64,000 bases of DNA from Hirundichthys speculiger (lineage: Eukaryota; Chordata; Actinopteri; Beloniformes; Exocoetidae): NCBI GenBank assembly GCA_018398805.1, contig JAGFBZ010001170.1, positions 1,141,001 through 1,205,000 of the forward strand, read 5' to 3'. Below, piece after piece: positions 38,801 through 44,800 of this stretch. The notes under the pieces were generated by a model, which saw only the letters and a program-made list of their open reading frames with translations, was not told where the DNA came from and did not search any database. A program made the position numbers and the translations under genes. Position 1 is the stretch's first letter; the number at the start of each line of letters is the position of its first letter.

Positions 38801-41800
38801 GCAGTCAGATCCCGGATCCAGGAAAGTAAGTTGATCTGTTTGACCTTTCTCTCTGAGCGACTCTGGCCTGGTTTGCACTTCCCTCTCCCTCCCCTCCTCT
38901 AATGGCTTCAGTGAATAGTAAGGCAGCACCAGACCGAAATGGGAAGTCTGCCACAGTGTAGTCCTGTCCCTGCAGGGCTCGCCAGCTGTCTGTCTGTACA
39001 CATCAGCAGCACATACTCGTGTCCTTAGTTTCTGTTTATTCCAGCGTTGATATTTTCAGTTGGCTATGTTTGTTCTGCAGAGGTTGCATGTAAACTTCAT
39101 GGGTTAACACAGCTGCTGAGATGTCTTATTATTTTTAGGCTTCTTACTCAGATGGAGCTGTGTAATGAGACAGAACTGTACAGATAAAAGTCGGTCTCTG
39201 TACACTTTTACCTAAAAGGCTACTCTTAAATTACCTTTGATTAACGCAAGTTTACATCATCATGCAGTAAATAGGGCTCCAGATTATGTCAGTTATAATA
39301 TTTTCGGTACAGAGAACTAGCTGTGTTATCAGCTCCTTCTTGTGTTTGCAGTTGGCTGTCAGCACTCGAGAGCACCCGCTGGCTGCAGCACCTGTCTGTC
39401 ATGCTGAAGGCAGCCACACTGGTGTGTTCAGCCGTGGAGCGGGAAGGCCGCTCTGTTCTCGTACACTGCTCAGACGGGTGGGATCGCACCCCTCAGATAG
39501 TTGCCCTTGCCAAAATTCTTCTGGACCCTTACTACAGGACATTAGAGGTGAGCGTTAACATGGTGTAGCTTTGTCTTTTTCATTAACCCCCCTAATATTT
39601 AGATTCAAGTAGCAGGTTAGGATTTTTTTTTTTGTTGTTGTTTTTTTGTTTTTATTTTAATCAAAGATTCAATTATGGTCTTGAATGTTGCCTGTGTCTT
39701 GTCAATAGGGTTTTCAGGTGCTTGTGGAGACGGAGTGGTTGGACTTTGGCCATAAGTTTGGGGACCGCTGTGGCCACCAGGAGAATTCAGAGGATGTGAG
39801 TGAGCAGTGTCCGGTCTTCCTGCAGTGGCTGGACTGTGTTCACCAGCTGCTCAGACAGTTTCCCTGCCTGTTTGAGTTCAACGAGGCTTTCCTGGTGAGG
39901 TGGCTGTCCAGCACTCTCTATATGTGTCTGTCTGTCTAACAAAGATGTTTTCTGTGACCGTTGCACAATTAAACCCCAAAGTTCTAAGATGCCTTTTTTT
40001 TTTTAGGTGTTATATGAAATCAAAGAAAATAAATCAATAAATAAATCTATACAAATCTAATCTATAAATCTATATGTATATGTGTGTATATGTGTATGTA
40101 TATATGTATACATACACACACATATACACAATCTGCAGTTACTTCATGTTGCTGCTATAAAGTACCACATGTGATGCATTCTCTTCTCTCATGCAGGTTA
40201 AGTTGGTGCAGCACACATACTCATGCCTGTATGGCACATTTTTGTGTAACAATGGTCGTGAGAGGGAAGCAAAGAACATCTACAAACGAACCTGCTCAGT
40301 CTGGTCCCTGCTTCGCACAGGAAACAAGAACTTCCAAAACTTCCTCTACATCCCCAGCCATGATATGGTACCGTTATGTTCTCTGCTGTTTTATAGATTA
40401 CTACATCATCTCTAGAGTTATTTTAAATCTATGAATTAATAGATAGCCCTGACTCCAGTTTTTAAAATCAAACCTTTTTTTGATGAAGGATGTAAAGTGT
40501 ATGATTAAATCTACACCACTCTTTCTGTCATTCTTTGTTGTCCAAGATTATATTAAATTATTTGTCCATAATATGTAGAATTAATAATCTTCTTGGCACC
40601 ATAATTACTTTATTTTGACCTTGTCTCCCAGGTGCTGCAGCCAGTCTGCCATACACGTGCACTACAGCTGTGGACAGCTGTTTACCTGCCCACCTCCTCC
40701 CCCTGCACAGCTGTGGATGAATCTGTGGAGCTCTACCTCCCGCCATGCGTCACAGGAGACGAGCTCACGTCCCGCTCCCTGGACAGGTATGTTTGCTTGG
40801 TAAATACTGTGTCTCATGAACTTGGATGTTCTTGGTGGCCACTAACAGGAGAGCCATGTTCACGTTATCTTGTTTTGCAGAATTAGACTGCCCTCTAGAG
40901 TCCCATATTGTAAATTGATATTGTCATGTGCAAAGGGTAAAAAAAAAAAAAAAAAAAAAAATCTGTCTCTGATTTACAGACTTCCCAAAACCCGTTCTAT
41001 GGACAACCTGCTGTCAGCTTTTGAGAACGGGGTGCCCCTGACGCGTACTTCCAGTGACCCTAATCTCAATAAGCACTGCCAGGAGGGTCGCTCTACACTG
41101 GAAACCTCATCTGCCACGGAGGACACATCTGCAGATGGCTCTGATGAAGTCATTGCAGACACTAAAGTGGAGGAGCAGTCTTGTCATCAAAGTCCTGCGA
41201 AGCACCCAGAGGACATTCCAGCTGCAGAGTGTGCTGAAGACCAATCAGAGGAGCCTTGTCTTACCACTCAGCCCATGCCTTCTCCACCCTTTCCTCCAGT
41301 CTCTGTCAGTACAGACATCATGCACTCCCACTCTGCCTTTTCCACTCCTGTCCTCCACCAAGCTTTGCCTCAGATTACAAACCTTCCACTCCCAGCACCT
41401 CCACTGGAGGCTGGTAGCCCCTGTAGTACTGCTGAGAGCACCACTTCACCTGCACATAAAGAGCCCTGCTTACCTCTCCCCTGCAAGAACACTCAACCTG
41501 CAGCCAAACCACCCACCTCGCTGCTTAATGGACAGTTTGATGGTCATGTAAATGGCCTGGCGGAATCTGCCAGCCTGCTGGCACTGAAGCAACAAACCCC
41601 AGTCCTTCCCATGGACGACTCTACTGAGACTCTCACGGATGAGGGAGAACTTCCCTCCACCGTACCATCTGCAGTAACTCAGCACCTTACCCACAGTCTT
41701 TTGAAATGAAAAGCAGGCTGAGTTGCAGCCACTATTTCACCCTCAGAAAGAGAAGGAGGACATGAGGACAGAGGTAGTGAAAGGAAGAGAGCGAATATCA

Positions 41801-44800
41801 ACAGTTGCAGCTGCTGCTATAGACTGCACCCAGGTAAATGCTCGCCATCTGATCTCCCGGAGTCAGCTGTCAGATCTGTCCCTGCTTGGCTCTCACTGGG
41901 ACAGCGTCCAGGGCTTGGTCCAGTCTGCCTGTAGTCATTCTACTGTGAGCCGGGCCCTGCAGTCCAACACCTACCAGAGCCGCCAGCTTGCCAGTAAACT
42001 CCTCCGTGCCCAGGCCTTCGCCCTTGCAAGCGGCTCCCAGTGCTGCCGCAGAGAGGCTCTGTGTTGTAGCCCTCTGCAGCTGTCTGCTGCTAGGAGCGCA
42101 GGCTACAATGGCCTGGGTGCTCCTTCCATTGCTGCTCTCAACAGCTACTCCCTGGCAGGCCATCAGCTGCAGCATGCATCATATTCTTCCCCCTCTGCTT
42201 CAAGCTCCCCTCCCCCACCCCAGACCCCAGCGTACCTTGATGACGACGGGTTGCCGGTGCCAATGGACGCCGTGCAGCAGAGACTGCGACAAATCGAGGC
42301 AGGCTACAAGCAGGAGGTAGAGGTACTCCGGCAACAGGTGCGACAGCTGCAGATGAGGCTGGAGAGTAAACAGTACAGCACACCTCCCTCGGAGCCAGAC
42401 ATCGACTACGAGGATGACATTGTAAGTAGCTGTCTTTCTTTTTTTGTTCCTGTCTGCAGTAGAATTTTTTTAAAGTGTTCTGTTACTGATGTCCTCTCAT
42501 TCTGGGCTGTCTGGTTCAGACTTGTCTGCGGGAGTCGGACAACAGCAATGAGGAGGATTCTCTGTCCACTCACAGTGAGGACCGTCTGTCCGAGGGCAGC
42601 TGGGATCGGGTGGAACGCAAGGACGCAGAGGTCAGCACCCTTCATTGCCTAGTAAAGTTCTTGTCTTCACTTCCTCTCCATTATTCTTCCTTCATAGCTG
42701 CAAGGTTAGATGCATCTCTTAATGTCACACACTGTTTTGTGTCTCTGTTTGTTTGTAGGTCACAAGGTGGGTGCCTGACCACATGGCCTCCCATTGTTTC
42801 AACTGTGACTGTGAGTTTTGGATGGCCAAGAGACGTCACCACTGCAGGTGAGGCTTCACTGTTATTTTCTCGCATTAATGAGCACAATAACAAAGACTCT
42901 GTCTGTAAGCAGTAATGTAATTTGTCCTCACTAATGATAAAACACAAGGAAACTTATTTAGGTGTCCACAGCTGTGGGACAGATGTGCAGTTAGACACCT
43001 CATGTCAGTGCAAATTAGATAAATAAGCAAACTAATGAGTTAGAAAATAATAATCTTCCCTTCTAAGGTTAATCCATGACTTATTTTACACACGAAACTT
43101 GTAAAATAATTTAGGAGAGCTGTACACACTAAAAACAGGACTGTTGTGGGGCACAGGGATGTTTATATATTTTTTTCTATTCACCCACAAATGTTGTGTA
43201 AAAAGCAGGCTTTAATAGAAAACTATTTCTCACAGTCAGAATATATTTGTTTTATAAGCGAACTGTAGAAAAGACAGACACATTCAAGAATCTGTTCATC
43301 TAACTTTGGAAATTAACATTATGTTAGAGTCCTATTTGTTCATTGAAATGCATCTTTCTTTCTTTCTTTTTCTTTTTTTTCTTTTTCTTTCTCTTTCTCT
43401 TTTCTTTTTCTTTCTCTTACTTTCTTTTTCTTTCTTTCTTTCTCTTTCTTTTTCTTTCTTTCTTTCTCTTTTTTTCTTCTTTCGACTTTCGTCTTTTTCG
43501 TTCTTTCTCTTGTTTTTATTTCTTCTTCTCTTCTTTCTTTCTTTCTTTCTTTCTTTTCTTTCTCTTCTTTCTTCTTCTTTTTTCTCTTCTTTTTCTTTCT
43601 TTCTTTCTCATTTCTTTTTTCTTTTTCTTCTTTCTTCTTCTTTCTCTTCTTTTTTTCTTTCTTTTTTCCTTTTTCTTTTCTTTCTTTTTCTCTTTTTCTT
43701 TCTTGAAGTACAGCTCAATTTCAGAGTTAAGGATAAATGTGTGGCCACCATTCTTGCAAAATAACTTTCATGTTTGTACATTCTGAGGCAAATTACTATT
43801 GCAGTCAGATTGAGATGTTGTAAATCTCTTATCACCCCAATATCCAAAATCGGTGTGATGTCGCAAATCTGAGACACAGCTACAGCCAGGTAATTTAAAA
43901 AATACCAAAGCAGTCAACCACGAGCTGAATCAATTATTGCCAAGTTGAAAACAAGCACAGCTTGTCCACGATCTGGAGCCTGAGATTTATTTGTCTCTCC
44001 TAATCATCAGAGGATGATCAGGAGCATGAAAATGATGATGTATCACGGCATCCTCACCATCTGTAACTTTATAATCCTCTGTATCATGGACAAAATCGCT
44101 GAAAATGTGGATGACATTCTAGCTACTCAGATTATCCAGTGTCCATTAAAACTAACCTAAATAAAATATGGAGATTGACTAAATGTTTAGGTGCAGCAGA
44201 TATTGCATTAACCTTTCTAGTTAATGTGGCTTGAAAGTTGATACAGTCTGATAAACATCTTCTGACAATTCACATAATCATGTAGAGAGAATTTTCTCCT
44301 CCAGCAGATGTGGTGCAGAACTGATCCCACCTCCTCACAACAAAAATATTAACCACCCTTAGTTTGAAATTCGATACAAGCCTCTTTTATTTTCCCTTTC
44401 ATTTTGGAGCTAAATAATATTGCAATAAGCAGTGAACTGTCAGCACTAAATCCTAAGTAAATATGACGGTCATTTTAGATCCACAGGTAGGCAGGTTTTT
44501 GTTACTTTTGAGCAGAGCCTTATTTTCTGTGGTGTTTCAGTGTTTTTACATAAATGTGACCAAGAAGGAAAGTAATCTGGGTCCGTGAATCCACCAAAAT
44601 GATGAGATCTGCACCACCACCATCAGCAGTGCTTTTTCATGCTCCCCGTACCATGCTGGGCCTTTATCATGGTGCATTTGATTCCTGCATACAGACAAAC
44701 TAAAACTCTGCAAACCTCAACTTTGAGCCCCCCCCCACCCCCCCCCCCCACTCCTCCCCCCACCTGTAAACGACCTTCACCTGGGCCACCTGTATGAATG

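Noticed and set aside
41674..41728. 55-bp version of the mtmr4 mini-intron ending at ttgcag
   Set aside because: It keeps phase but is shorter than most functional introns, and its acceptor has a poorer pyrimidine tract than the one at 41746. It is kept only as an alternative.
41870..42383. Minus-strand open frames over mtmr4 exon 16
   Set aside because: They are shadows of the conserved + strand coding sequence.
43306..43877. Open frames of about 150 codons rich in Phe/Ser/Leu or Lys/Arg
   Set aside because: They are produced by the TTTC tract.
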